Shown here: in pieces, positions 22,969 through 35,650 of the stretch
Layout of the letters: each line of letters begins with the position of its first letter
Numbering within the stretch: position 1 is the first letter of the stretch
Assembly (NCBI GenBank): GCA_014621425.1
Contig: JAANBB010000288.1
Span: 1 to 51,960, forward strand
Reading direction: 5' to 3'
From: Cylindrodendrum hubeiense
Lineage: Eukaryota; Ascomycota; Sordariomycetes; Hypocreales; Nectriaceae
DNA: 51,960 nucleotides
Translations under genes and position numbers: made by a program
Notes under the pieces: model-generated
Told to the model about the DNA's origin: nothing
Seen by the model: only the letters and a program-made list of their open reading frames with translations
Databases searched by the model: none

Positions 22969-24879
22969 CTATTTCCTCCCGTGCTTCGCCCACTCCCGTA
23001 GCACATTCTTTCGGATCTTGCCCGTGCTGGTCTTGGGCAGATCGTCGACCACCTCGACCTCCCGGGGAACCATGAATTTGCTGATATCACTCTGGTGTTT
23101 GGCCCATGCAATAACCTCGCTTCCGACCACCGTCTTGCCCTCCTTGATGGTGACATATGCCTTGGGTCGCTCGCCCCAGTGCGAGTCCGGCACCGCGACA
23201 ACACCGGCCTCGAGGATGTCCGGGTGCTGGACGAGCATGCTCTCAAGGGCGACGGAGGAGATATTCTCGCCGCCCGAGATGATGATGTCCTTTGCGCGGT
23301 CAAGGATCTGGGCGCTGCCGTCGGGGTGCCACACGGCAAGATCGCCCGAGTGGAGGACGCCGCCGGCAAAGAGCTCGCGGGTGGCGGCGGGGTCCTTGTA
23401 GTACTCCTGGGCGCAGATATTGCCGAGGAAGACGATCTCGCCAATCTCCTTGCCATCCTTAGCGACATCGATCAGGACGCCCTGCGGCTGTTCGGGCTTG
23501 ATGATGCGGATGGGGAGGCTGGTGATGAAGCCGTGGCCTTGACGCGCCATCTTGGCATACTTTTCTTGCGAGGGAAGGTCATCCCACTCCGGGAGGGTGT
23601 AGCACTTGGTGATGGGGCCATAGGTTTCTGGAGAGATTGGTCAGTATGAAATGGTTAAACAAGGTGATCCGATAGGGACGTACCTGTCATTCCGTATACA
23701 TGAACGGGGATGAGGTTGAGATTCGTCTATTAATGAATCAGTATGTTGTTCCAATTGGTAGATATCCGAGGACTTACCATTTGCTCAAAGAGATGGCCAC
23801 TTGGAGGACTGGCGGCAACAGTCACCATCACTTTGTTGGGGAGTTTCTCAGCTTCCTTGGCAGCAACAAGCAAGGTGTTAACAGTGGGAGCGGCGTTGAA
23901 GTGAGTGATTCCCTCCTCCTTCAGGAGCTTCCAGATGAGAGGGTACTCAATCTTTCTCAGACAGACATTGACGCCGCGCACAGCAACAATGGACCACGGA
24001 AAGGTCCATCCCATGGCATGGAACCTGTTGCAGTTAGAAAGTGGGCCAGGTTCGCAGCGATGTAAGGAAACTCACATGGGAAGAGTCCATAGGTATTTGC
24101 AGCGACCATTGTTCAGCCCAGACTCGATGATGTTGGCCATGGCAGCTAGGTAAGCACCTCTGTGGGTGTAAACACAACCCTTGGGTCGCGAGGTAGTGCC
24201 GGAGGTGAACGGGATGGCTAGCATGTCGTCCTCACTTCTGGCCTGAGAATGGAGCCCTGCCCAGCCTTGACTGCCCATGTCACGATCATGGTTCAGACCT
24301 TCTAAGACGGCCTCATCAAAGGGACCAGAGAGTTGTCCTTCAGTAGCATCCGTGTCCTGGGAGATAGTGGTTAGATGGATATACCCAAACTTGAGAAGAC
24401 ATACTCACAAGATCGACAATAAATGGAACGCTGGCGTGTTTCTCGCGGAACTGGTCCAGCAAACCAACAAACTCGTTGTCGACAACAATGCAGTCCACCT
24501 CGGCAAAGTCCAAGATGTAATCGATGTCATCCTGCTTGAGACGGTAGTTGACAGGGACGACGACTCCCCCAGCAGCAACAATGCCGTAGATGGACTCGAG
24601 GAACGCGGGCGTGTTGGGGGCGAGGATGCCTACGCGACGGTAGCCATGCTTGAGGAGGTAATAGGCGAGGCCGCGAGCGCGGTCGGCAAACTCAGCGTAG
24701 GAGCGGCGTAGGACGGCACCGTTGACGGTGATGTGGAAAATGGCTTCGGCATTGGGCTCGATGGAGGCGGCGCGCTCTAGGAAGAGAGTTGGGGAGAGGG
24801 TGTGGAAGTTTGGAGGGGCCTGGGGATGGGGACGCAGGTGGTTGAGGATGGAGCGAATGCGCGATGGAGGCCCAGACAT
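22969..24879 (-). CDS. Acyl-CoA synthetase / AMP-dependent ligase (ANL family)
   Basis: Activates a carboxylic acid through an acyl-adenylate and transfers it to CoA. Five exons: 24879-24409, 24356-24076, 24024-23778, 23726-23684 and 23627-22969, joined in frame to 566 aa. Core motifs: A3 P-loop TSGTTSRPKG at 208-217 (Ser where Gly is usual), A5 VYGMTE at 343-348, the GDLAVWHPDGS strand with hinge region, and the A10 catalytic lysine K551 in TSTGKIRK. The start at 24879 (MSGPPSRIRS) is the first ATG; the frame continues upstream from a GTG only. It resembles plant/fungal acyl-activating enzymes of the medium-chain or AAE type. The C-terminus (HGRK) is not a PTS1 peroxisomal signal. Preferred acid is unknown. 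Confidence 0.95.
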
Positions 24880-25874
24880 TGTGTGTTGGGTGCGTTGCGA
24901 CACGTGGGTGAAGTTGGATGAGGTTAGATAAGGTTGGGTTGTGATGGGGATGATGAGAGCTGGTCAACTCTACTGCTCTCTGCCCTTACCTACGGGGTGC
25001 CTTTCCCATTAAACGAAGCAAAGGGGGATGAAAGAGCAAGATAAATGCTGAGACAAGGGTGGCAGGGGAGAGCAGGGCCAGGAGCAGAGGCAGAGAGAGC
25101 GCAGGCGAGGGATGGTGGAAGATGGCAAAGAGAGGGAGAGACGACGCAATTCATAGCTACAGTCTCGGTTGAGCCCGGCTAAAGCAGCACCAGCACAGAG
25201 CCAACTCGGTTCTCCAATTCCCCCTCCCCAGCAACTCCACCCCATCTGCGGCGGCTAGGCCTCTGGGCTTCTGCCCGTAGCCGATCGCCACTCGGCGAGC
25301 GGCGCCAGTGACGTTTCGGGGCGCTGCCCCCATGTAGACCGACAGGACGGCTCGACTGGGAGCTCCGACGCGGTTGGTGGTTGCTTGGGACGCGTGTGGG
25401 GACCCCGCATGGAGGACGGGGGCAGAGAGATAGCCGACGTAGGGCCCAAGTGGATTCTGTGCTTTGTAGGGACATGGGAGGAAGAACGGCAGCTGGCTAC
25501 GGAGCCCAAGGGATGGTCAATGGATACGGCAGCCAGCTGGGGGAATGGAAAGCACCAGAAACACCGTGACTCCATGAGCCCACCGTTGCGTTGCTGTGGG
25601 GTGACGATTCAGCCACCGGCTTCTGGACGGACGGCAAGTTTGCAGGTTCGTGATGGAGCGAGAAGCCAGAGGATAGAAGGATGGGATGGGTGAAGGGAAG
25701 AGGGTTAAAAGGGAAGGCAGCCCGCACACCTTCCGGGATTGGAAGCCCCTGTCCGAACCCGCATCCTGGGACCCTTGGGAATATTTTGGGGGATGGGATG
25801 GAAATCTCGCCACAAGATGATGATGGCCAGGGTTAACGGCACTCGATGACGGGATCAATTAACGGGAACTAGGT

Positions 25875-25892
25875 ACCTACCTACCTACCTAC
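25875..25892. repeat. (CTAC)n microsatellite
   Basis: Four tandem CTAC units directly follow an AGGTAC palindrome. Confidence 0.85.
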
Positions 25893-27482
25893 GCCTGCTA
25901 CGGTCCCGTGTGTGGAGGAGCAAGTGCCTCCTTACAGCGCAGCGCATTGGGCCTCTGATATTAGGCCCGCCCTAGTCCCCGTCAATCAATCTCTGGGCTC
26001 CGCTCCTGCGGGTTTTGCGGGGTAAGCGGCTGCTGTGGGGAAGAGGCCCTACCCAGGCCCCGTCACCGAATGGTCAGCACTGGTCATTCTCAAGGGTCAT
26101 CTCAGAATGGCCATGTAGCGAGTTCAAGCACCAAGGCTGGAATGGCTCCTGCTCAACAGCCCACAAGTTGTCAATTCTTGGACATTGGAGTCTTGTTGCT
26201 CGGATAGACCACGCCGCTTGTTCGGGATTGTCCCGTTGACCGATGAATGACTCTCTCATCATCGTCACCATCGTTACATCGCGCTTCCCTCTGGGAGCTG
26301 TTTACCGAGGATAACGGTGAACGTAGACACGACAGCGGGCTGCTACTTGATGGGCGCTTTCCCACACATAGAAGTGAGGGTAGCAAGGGCCTAGAGAACG
26401 CAAGGTACATTGCCCCAATTCCCAATTGCGGATCTTCAGAAGGGTGTCAATGCAGCCGTGTGAGGAGAATTCGGGGTCGCTCATAAAGGTGTTGACCTCT
26501 GCAGGTACCTGACGCCTCTGTTGCACCCGCCTGGAAGCGCCCGACTATGACTACTTTGTAAGAATCTTCTTTCTCCAAATCCCCGTTGACGGGTTCCACG
26601 ACCACCACTGTGTCTTTATATGAGAGATTGGCGGCGTGGCGGGAGGGTGCCGGTGACGAACAGGCCCGAAGCTACACACCCTCGGCTTTCATCTCATGCA
26701 ACAATCGTACGGGTCATTGATGGGACCTTGGTGTTAACCAAGGTTACGACCCATCGCTACGGAGTTCTGTGCTCTACGAAGCGAGCCTCCAATTTATCCG
26801 AGGCTATTGTCGACACTTGTTGGGGCTGAGGCTATGTATGTATGAGTGGCTTGCTCGATGGCGTCGGACCAACTGTGGCTTCGGAAAACAACACTGGATC
26901 AGTGGATTTGTGGATCGTGCCCAGGTGGCAGGGTGAGGCACACCAGGTGAGGTGGAAGGGTCGTCGTTCAGTGGAGTCGTCCTGTGGCTATCCCGCTGTG
27001 GCTCTCACCCCCTTGCTTCTGTGGCTCTCCTCTGGCGCCTGCTTCTGTGGCCCATGTGCCCCCCTGTGCCTTCAGTGAGATGCCGCTAACGGCAGCCTGG
27101 AACCCCCCACCCGCTCCCCCTCTGCACTGGCCAGTCATGCAGCAGTTTCAGGCACAGGACAGCTCCTCCATAGGTGGTAGGTACCTAAATTTACCTAGGT
27201 ACCTCCCTAGGCAGGCATGGCAGGTAGGGCCTGTCTCCCATCCCTTATCGTGCGTGACCTGACGATGGTCCCTCCGTCATCCTGCGTCGCCGCCTATCAA
27301 GTGTCAACCATCTCATCTCATCCTCATCAACGCCCAAGCCAATACACGCACACGTTCGTTTATGCGCGCCTGCTCCTACGCCTTCGCCTGCTCCCGATCC
27401 TGCTCCCGATCCTGCTCCAGCCCATCATCTGCGACTCCACCCCGCCCGAGTAAGCCGGCAGTCCGCTGAATACCTCACACAC

Positions 27483-27518
27483 CTGAGATATCTGAGATAC
27501 CTGAGATACCTGAGATAC
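27483..27518. repeat. 9-bp tandem repeat CTGAGATAC x4
   Basis: Four tandem 9-mers, the first ending in T instead of C. It lies about 220 bp upstream of the VPS9-gene start, in the presumed promoter or leader. Confidence 0.85.
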
Positions 27519-27736
27519 CTCCGTAGCCCCTCGGGCCTGTTTTGAGTTTTGAGACACGTCGGCTCTTGCATCATCCAGCTGCACCCGGGCTCCCGACTTC
27601 CTTCATGCCGTGCTGGTAGCAACAGGTATGTATGGTGCTCCGTATCACCTCACCAACCTGCCCCGTCTTCTCCATCCCCGATTCTTCTCCATCACTGCCG
27701 CAGCCTCGTTCGCAGCGCGCGTCCCACAAGCTCACC

Positions 27737-30020
27737 ATGATGGTCTACAGCTCCGCCCACAGGACCATGGCTTCCCAAAGCTCTGCGAAGAGCTCTTCAG
27801 CTCGTCCGTTCGTTTCGCGCACCCAAACCTCCCAGTCAGCCGTTCCCGATGACGGCGATCGCCTCCAGCTGCCAAAGCGCGCGCATACGTTTGCGACTCC
27901 CACCGATCCCATCGACTCCCCCGATACCTTCGAGACGAGCGACCACACCGACACGGAAGATGCCCTCGAGGTCACTCGAGCTTCCATAGAGCTCGACATT
28001 TTGCCCATTGAGCTCGTCACTCTGACCGACAGGTACCTTGTGAAGCTCCTCGATGTCCTGCTTCCCCTGCCTAACCATCACCAGCTTCATCGACTCCCTC
28101 TCCGCCAAAGTCCATCCTACCCCGCCTAGTATCGACAGGCTGTCAGAGATGTTTCAAGAATTCTACACCCTCGCATCATCACACATCAACACCCACATCA
28201 ATGCGCTCATCACTATGCAGAGCCGCGATGCCTCTCCCGCCCCATCCTCTTCCTCCATCTCCTCCGCCGCCAGCCGCCTGCGATCCAAGGCCAGTGCCCT
28301 GAACATAAAGGAGAAGCCCAAGCCCGACACCGAGCAGCAGATGATCACCGCCGAAGAGCTTGCCAGGAGGAAACGCGCCCGGAAAGCCCTCGAGGCCAAG
28401 CGGGGCTTGTTGGAGGAGGCCGTTGAGCGTAGGCTATGTGAGGGCATCTATGGCCGGATATACCGCCACCGGAGCACCCAGGATGAAGCCCAGGATGACA
28501 AGCTCCGCTCCAAGACGGCGGCTCTGGCACTGGTTGGAATTGGCCCCGTTGATCTGGGAATCGATCTTGGCGAAGATTCAAGCCAGTCCCCGGAGGCTAC
28601 TGCGGCCAAGTTGGACGAGATCACGCAGCGCCTGGAGCAGGCGAGGAGAGATCTCGCACTCATGACCCAGAAGAGATATCCTCTCGGGAAGCTCAATTAC
28701 CTCAAAGCTGCTCACAGAAGCATCGTCGATACCCTCGCCCACTTCCATCCATCCGCCTCCGCCGACGAGATTATGCCCATGTTAATTTACACCCTCATCA
28801 CACTGCCGCCAGGTGATCTCCACGTCATCAGCGACTTCCACTTCATCCAGAACTTCCGATGGGAGCCCAAGCTTACAGGCGAGGCTGCATACTGTCTGAC
28901 CAACCTAGAGGCTGCCATCAGCTTCCTTCAGACTGTGGACCTTGCCACTTTGCGCGCAGATGAGCACCCCTCCGGTCCAACTAAGAGCACAAGCCCTAGG
29001 ACGGAGACATTCCCACCTGCTTACTCACAAGGGGCCGCGGCTCCAACTCAGAGCGTCCCGGAAACAACCAAGGAGACTGCCGCTGCGACGAAGCCCGCTG
29101 CCTCACCAGCTGGCCTCAAAGCCACCACTACCTTGCGGAATCGACGGCTGAGCGACCTTGTCAACACGCCTGCGCAAGCTTTCGGTGCCGCTAGTGACGC
29201 CGTCTTCAACACGGCCGACCAGGGTCTCAAGAACATCTCCACCAGCCTGGGCGATAGCTACAAGTTCCTGGTGGGGAAACTGCGGGAGCACCAGGATAGT
29301 CCACGGGAGTCTATTATCGTTCCGCGTACTTTGGATGACGCGCGCAAACTTGTCAGCACTCCGCCTCCCGACGACGAGGACCCGGCGAGCGGAATCAACG
29401 CCCTCGTCGGCCCTGACGATGCAGAGCTCCAGAAGCGTCCAGGCCAACGCGAAGACCGTGTTATGAACCTCATCGGAGGCCGCCGTGACCACAGTACGGA
29501 TAGCAATCGCAGCGGCCGCAGCGCCAGCTCCTCTAAGAAGGTCCTTTTTGCCTCCGAGGACGCTCGAGCTGCCGGTGCCACCCCGTCTCCAGGCCAGAAC
29601 CCGGCTGTACTAGATCAAATGCGCAACCTGGGCAACTCTTTCAACCCTATGGCCCGCTTGCCTAGCATCAGCATGATCCGTGGCTTTGGCCGTACCAATT
29701 CGACACCCCCTACACCACCAGTGGCCAAGGAAGTAAAGCCTGCCCACGGCGGCGATCTTGCAACGGTAAGTCACGTTCTCTGTTTCCCCTATTGTCTCCA
29801 AATCATATCGAGGTCCTTATGCTGACCTGACTAGGCATTCCCGGATATCGCTTCCGCGCTCCCTCCTAAAGAGATCCCCAAGATTGCGCCGCCTAACAAA
29901 CGATTTATGGAGATTCAAACCCCCGGCGAGCTCAGACTCGGCGAGGTTCTTGACCTCCTGCGCGACTACCGCCGCCTGGCTGGTGCACTGAAGGACATCG
30001 GTGCGTTTGAGACCAAGTGA
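27737..30020 (+). CDS. VPS9-domain protein, probable Rab5-type GEF (Vps9/Muk1-like)
   Basis: Three exons: 27737-28032, 28085-29765 and 29835-30020, joined in frame to 720 aa. Order of parts: Ser/Thr-rich N-terminus; helical-bundle region around 85-140 (ELVTLTDSFIDSLSAK); basic coiled coil around 185-215; VPS9 domain about 305-388; long disordered middle; conserved-looking C-terminal helix (GELRLGEVLDLLRDYRRL). In the VPS9 domain the usual Asp is at 326 (SADEIMPML) and the usual Tyr at 368 (TGEAAYCLTNLEAA), so exchange activity on a Vps21/Rab5-type GTPase in endosomal transport is likely. I see no C-terminal CUE domain, so it is nearer Muk1 than Vps9 in layout. The start at 27737 has a good ACCATG context. 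ATGs at 27628 (out of frame) and 27632 (in frame, weak context) lie upstream. It is convergent with the TRK gene. Confidence 0.88.
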
Positions 30021-30708
30021 ATATGACACAATGGCCAAGCAGCAAGAGTGCGCGTAGGAAATGGGTCGAATGGGATAGAAGTCGGAAGATCTGGCTAGAT
30101 ATAGTGGGCATTATGGATTCGCGGTTGGCGTTGGTTTCGTATCTTTCTGACTATAGAACCTATATTTAGGATACATGTCGCTCATTACTGAGACTCACTG
30201 ACTTGGGCGGGACACGATGCATGTACGACGATGGCATAGACGCGCGAGAGACAAGGGATAAGAGGCTATTCTGGCGTTGGCATGACCGGTGGCGGCCCTT
30301 TGTATTTAGACTGCCATTCTATCTTTAACTCCGAAGAAAATCACTATCCAGTACCGCAACAGCGATACGAACGAAAAGCCGACCCGAAATATGTGATCCT
30401 GCTCTGGCACCACCGAGCCTGGTTCTCGAGGCGGCAGAGGACCACAAACACTAAAAACGCTCAAACCGATAACTGCACCCTGGTTCAACTCCCGCCTGTC
30501 GAACCTGTCTAGCTGTAATCCTGTGCCTTGCACGCCGTATTTTCTCCTAACCCCTGAATCCGTCCTTGTACGGAGTAACTCCTTGCTTTTTGTTGATGGT
30601 TGTGAAATTAAGTGACTCAGAATCTTAGTGTAGGCGAGCCATGTCTTCTGGCTGCGAAATGAGTTATCCCCGCTCAAGTGGAAGAAAAATGTCCTTCCAA
30701 AAATCATT
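30021..30708. other. Convergent 3' region
   Basis: 688 bp between the stops of the VPS9 gene (+) and the TRK gene (-). Presumably two 3' UTRs; no gene seen. Confidence 0.6.
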
Positions 30709-33700
30709 CTAGGACATTGGGGTCGTCTCTGCTCTCCTTGGGTGGTGGTTATGGGACTCGATGGTGCGTAGCGGACCGAGCTCATCCTTCTCTTCGGAGG
30801 GGATAGGCTCGGTCACGGCTCGCGGAAATTGTTGCGAAGCTCCTGAAGGTGTCCGCTTATGCCCATGGATCGCATCATTTCGGACAACTGGGCCCGGGAA
30901 GAGAAACTGGGTGATAATGTGACTGTTTGCCCGTTCTCGGCCTCGGCTTGTGCTGGGACGGCGTGCAGGAATTGTGTTGTTGGCCTGATAGTCGGTACCT
31001 GAAGCAGCGGTCGAGACTCCTGTGCGGGTGCGGATCAGGATTGGTTGGTCCACCTCGGCCTCTGTCTGGAAACGAGTTTCGCTAGGGAGTAGGACAGCTC
31101 GATCCAACCCGTATGGAAGGCCGCGATGGCGACCTCGAATCTGCATCGCAATGATGATGAGTTTGCCCACGACGGTGAACTGGGAACAGAGAGAGGCATT
31201 GACAGTTGGGATGCCGATGCTGAGACCCACAGTGCCGTAGGCGCTGATGACCTCGAACAGAACGGCGAACAAGTCAAATTCTTTGTTCTGAATCTTGCTC
31301 CCTTCGCTGATAGCGAGGAGGAAGAATCCCACGAAAACGTACCACAGATCGAAGGACAGCTGCCGTCGCAAATGAGTACCGACGTAGGAAAGAGCACTGG
31401 CCTCTGCTCCGTCTTCATCCTCGTCCTTGTTGGGGTAGACACCAAGGGACTTTTCTTCGTAGACGTTGGTTCTACGAATAGAAATGGCAATGGGGAAGAC
31501 GGAGATGTACATCATGATCATGTATAGGACGGGCATCGCGGGGTGCAGGTCGGACATGGGGAAGCAGGAGAAACCTGCGGTTCTAGTAGCCGCTGCCTGG
31601 AAGAGGCCGTCTGCGACCCGCGTGTGAATGGGTAGATCGGAGATGCCGGAGTGAAGCTAAGAGGAGTTAAAACTTGGCTCTCAATATGGCGAGAGAGAAG
31701 GGAAGACTTACGTCGAGAACCATGAAGAAGACCAAGTCAATGACATTGAGACCGGCGAGGATCCAGAAAAGCCACCAATTGGCGCTGGAAGGAAATAGCA
31801 GGGTGAAGCATCGACGAGGATGATCGAGGAGGAACCTCAGCTCTTCCCAAAGTCCTGTCCCGCTGGGCACGATCTTAGCGAGGACCCAGATGAGGAACCG
31901 CAACATGACCGGAAACCCTGTGTTTCCGATGATGATGAAGAACCACATGATCATCATGGCATATTCGGACGTGCTGAATGAGTTCATGCTGTCTGGCGTC
32001 AAGGTGAACCCCAAATCCATGAACGCTGAGTTGGCCGTCCAAAAACCCCACCATGTCCTGGAGATGGATTCATTCTCGACGAGGGTACCATAGTGGTCGT
32101 TGTGCTTAATGAAGGGCAACAGGCAAGCGACAGCGATGATCTGGAAGCCCCAGAAGTAGGAAATCAAAATCAAGGCCAAGGTTCTGAGAGAGCGGTACTC
32201 GATGCCGCCCAACTCCTCGCGCTGCTCGAGGGTCAGACCCACGAAGTTGGAATTTCGTCCCATTGTCGGCGTGTAACTGAGGTAGGGCATGTCGTTAATC
32301 GCGTCGCGCGACCAGGCGGACTTGATTGTGTCGAGGGTGCGCGTTCGGAAGGCGCTCACAGGCCTGCCGCTCTCGTTATCCTCGTTGACGTGCTTTTGGC
32401 CGCGACTGAAAGCTCGGCGCTTCCGGAGCCTGAAGGCCTCGAGCGTGCTGTTAAGGTTCTTAGCATCTTCAGCGGGCTCGTCTCTGGCAGGGCGATCGGG
32501 TTCTGCAATGACGATGGTAGGTCGTCGTTCGTGGGGTATCCGAGAATCAATGGTTGCATGATCCGGCTTTGAGATGTTGGACCGGATCATGGTGATGGCA
32601 TCGTCGTCCTCTGCGGCATCGGGATCTTCATTTTCCAAGCGGCGAGGGCCCATGCCTTTCTCTGCATCGCGTGGTCCTGGAATGCGCAAAACTTCATTGT
32701 CCTGGTTACGCTGGCGTTCGAGAATGGCAATGTGCTCGGCATTTGGGCGCTTTTGCGGGAACTTGGTTTCGTCGTCAACGCCATCGCTTCTCTTGACCGT
32801 GTCGGCAAAGGTGATTGCTGTGTGCACAGTTCCGAGAGTCTGGTTGTGCCCCTCCCTGTCTGCGTGCGCCATCACACCCCCCCTGTCGTCGTGGCCGTTT
32901 TCGTGTGCCTGTTCGGGGTTCTCAAGCGGGCACAGGTCCATGCTATTGGACCGAGCGCCTGACACAGTGGCCGTGTCGCTCTCGTCGCTGTTGGCTGCAG
33001 TAGTCTTGGCAGGCGGGTAGCCATCGTCGTCATCGTCGTCGTCCACAATGGCCTGCGATTGGAACCTTTCGTTTCCGTCGAGCAGGATTCCGTCGTTGGT
33101 CATTCGTGGCGGCCGGCCCTGGTTGGGGATCACGGTGATGCTGCGCCCGTTGACACCCTCTTCGGCGCCGCGCATCTCATTGCGCGCGCGTGACTTGGAT
33201 TTGGACAGAGTCCCCCGGCGTTGCCTAGCATCGGAAACCCAGCCCTGGAATCGCTTTTCGAACCAGTAGAGACGGAGGAAGACGACGGAGCTGTGGAGGG
33301 TGATGGGATTGGACATCATGGTGAAGAGGTAGATGACGACCTGTTGGAAGGTGTTGAGGCTCATGAGGTCCGCGGGATTGAGACCGGCCTGCGTGTTGGC
33401 GCCGCTGGCGAACATGAGAGCGTCGACATAGCTAACGGTATCGGTGCCGCCGGCGTAGATGATGATGGAGGCGAGGAGTGTTGCACCGACAATCCAAGTA
33501 TCTGCAGCGCGTTGGGTCAGTGGGCTTGGGATTTCCAACATGGAGAGTCGCAGGCCACGTGGGCGCGGTGGGGGTGATGCGCTGCAGAGCGCGAAGTGGC
33601 AGTGACCAACAGCAGAAGCAACTTACAGTGAACCGAGATGAAGTTGAAATGCGGCGTCTTGGACACGAACGCCGGCTTGATGGCCTTGATCTGCGCCCAG

Positions 33701-33726
33701 ATAGCGGCGCGCGCCCCGTCCAGCAT
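30709..33726 (-). CDS. trk1: TRK-family potassium transporter
   Basis: Plasma-membrane K+ uptake (fungal Trk). Three exons: 33726-33627, 33501-31712 and 31656-30709, joined in frame to 945 aa. Four pore loops can be picked out: SGANTQAGLN, ANSAFMDLGFTLTPDS, RTAGFS and SAYGTVGLSIG, the last three with the expected glycines. Between the first and second membrane-pore-membrane units is a hydrophilic loop of about 330 residues, rich in Asp/Glu/Arg and with seven consecutive Asp, as in other fungal Trk proteins. The last about 100 residues form a cytosolic tail. The start at 33726 (MLDGARAAIWAQIK) leads straight into the first span, the split falling inside FISVHYTWIVGA. Upstream lie 4.2 kb without a gene. 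Confidence 0.95.
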
Positions 33727-34285
33727 GTCTCGACAGTGGACAGGAACTGGACGAAAGCTGGGATGGCGAACGGTCGAGGGAAGAGGGAAGGAGGAGAAAG
33801 GAGGGCGGACGGGGTAACGAGGGTCGCCGACTAAATCAAAGGCATGGTGGAAGCGGTGAAAAGCGACGTTGGTTGCAATGAGAGTGGTAGGCTGTTCGCA
33901 CAAGGTTTAGGGCCGACGGGGGGCGAAGGAAGTGCGGAATTGGTCGGAAGTGGACGGATTGGATGTGTGAGAGGATGATGCCGGCGATGATGACGAGGAT
34001 GATGAATGGCCGGGTGTGGGTGCGACGACGGGTGGATTGGACGTGCTTCGAGAGTGGATGGCGGCTGCGAGGAGAGGAACTGGATCCAGGCCGAGACTTG
34101 ACTAGCTGATAGAGAGCCCAGACCGAGAACAAAGGAGGATGATGATTGGCGAATGCAACGGTAGGACAAAAATTGAGACGAGAGGGTTGGGTCGGTTTAG
34201 CAGGTTGACAATAGGAATGCAGGTAGCGCAGGGTTGTGCTGCAGGTTGGTGAAAAAGAATCAGGTAGGGCAAGGTCGGGGTTCTC

Positions 34286-34372
34286 GTATGTATGTATGTA
34301 CTAAGGCAGAACAATAGAATTGAGCCGAGGCGAAAAGGGTGAGGTGAGGCGCGAGGTGAGGTGAGGTGAGGT
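34286..34372. repeat. GTAT and GGTGA microsatellites
   Basis: GTAT repeated over 34286-34300, then GAGGTGAGGTGA-type repeats over 34341-34372. Confidence 0.8.
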
Positions 34373-34561
34373 GGAAGAGGCGCGACAACGAAAAGTTGCC
34401 GGGAGCTGATGAAATATGGTCCCCAACTTGCGTTGTCCAGGTCCCAGGTCCCAGGCCCCGGGCGGAAGGAGGCGATGGCAACGACAATGCAGACGGCGAC
34501 GCAAAACAAAAACAAGAAAAGTGGAAAGTGGAAAAGGGGAAATAGTAGGAAGGCGGTTGAT

Positions 34562-34611
34562 GATACAGCGAGATACGGCGAGATACAGCGAGATACAGCG
34601 GGATACAGCAA
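34562..34611. repeat. 10-bp tandem repeat GATACAGCGA x5
   Basis: Five tandem 10-mers with one or two changes in copies 2, 4 and 5, followed at once by an AGGTACCT palindrome. Confidence 0.9.
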
Positions 34612-35650
34612 GGTACCTGCAAAGAGGCAGCGCCGGACCCAGAGAAACCACGGACACAAGCACACAGAGCGGCAGAACAAAGATCGAAAGAGCGACTCGG
34701 GATACGCGATTCAGCCACGAGGGCCAGCTCTCTCGTTCCGCAAGGGCAGAGCCAACCAAGCAACCAACCAAGCAAAGACCAAGACCGGGTTTAAGCCCAC
34801 GCACGCATACCCCAATGCAATGCACAAGACCCTCCCTGGGACGGGACAGACCGACAGATACAGTACTTTGGACAACAAGGGACGCCAGCAGCACAAGCAC
34901 GCAGGACAAGGAACCGGCAGGCAGGGGAGGGGAGGGAGAGCAGGCAGTCTGTGGGCGACGAGCAGGTCCAGGCCAAGGGAATGAAACAAGGGGACAGGCG
35001 ACAAGGAGGGACGGGAACGGGTAACGAAGGAGAGGAAGGGAAAAAAGAAGAAGTAAGGAAAACTCGTCCCGGGATGAGCCATGTCACCAAAACAAGACCA
35101 GTCGTCAGCCAAAAAAAGCTTGTTGGCTGGGTCGGCGGCTTATCGTTCAGTTCGGGTCGGTTCCCCGGTAGCGGTAGCGGTAGCGGAGGTGCTAGGCCGC
35201 CTGTGCCTGTGGCCGCCTGTACCTGTGGAAGGAGCCGGCGCGCGGGAGAGTCGAGACCAGACCCTCCTGTAGACCAGCTGGTGTGAGATTTCCCCAGGGG
35301 CGACGACTCACCTTGAACTGACTGACCTGACCTGATTTGGCTCTGGCTGAGTTGAAGTTGAGTCGACTCTTTTGCCCCCTTGGCGTCGGTTACCAGGGAC
35401 ACCAAGGACACCAATTCCAAGCCGCCAGTAGTCCCGTCGTCTTCAACTGGGGGACCCGGGGCTGAGTGGACACTCTACACGAGGATACGTAGCAGTGTCG
35501 GTAGCATGGAGCACGGCGAACGGCGTGCGCGGTGTCGAATCTGACGACGACGACGCTGTCAGGAAACGTCAGACGCTGCATCCAAGGCGGATGGGCTGCA
35601 TGTACCTGTCTTCCCCGTTTCGGCGGCTCGAGCTTCTGCTCGCAGAGATC

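Larger units (their letters stand above)
24880..27736. other. 2.9 kb intergenic region between divergent genes
   Basis: Between acyl-CoA synthetase (-) and the VPS9 gene (+). It contains several short repeats (listed separately) and overlapping palindromes built on AGGTACCT and CCTAGG at 27176-27213. Two copies of a 12-bp unit (GCTCCCGATCCT) lie near 27389-27412. No gene is supported. The right end should be the promoter and leader of the VPS9 gene. Confidence 0.5.

Noticed and set aside
34562..34611. CRISPR-like array
   Set aside because: The units are directly tandem with no spacers, and the genome is eukaryotic. It is a minisatellite.
34260..35420. Five overlapping frames of 170-209 codons upstream of TRK
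   Set aside because: Low-complexity Ser/Pro/Leu or Arg/Gly frames in C/T-rich repeats; no recognisable family.
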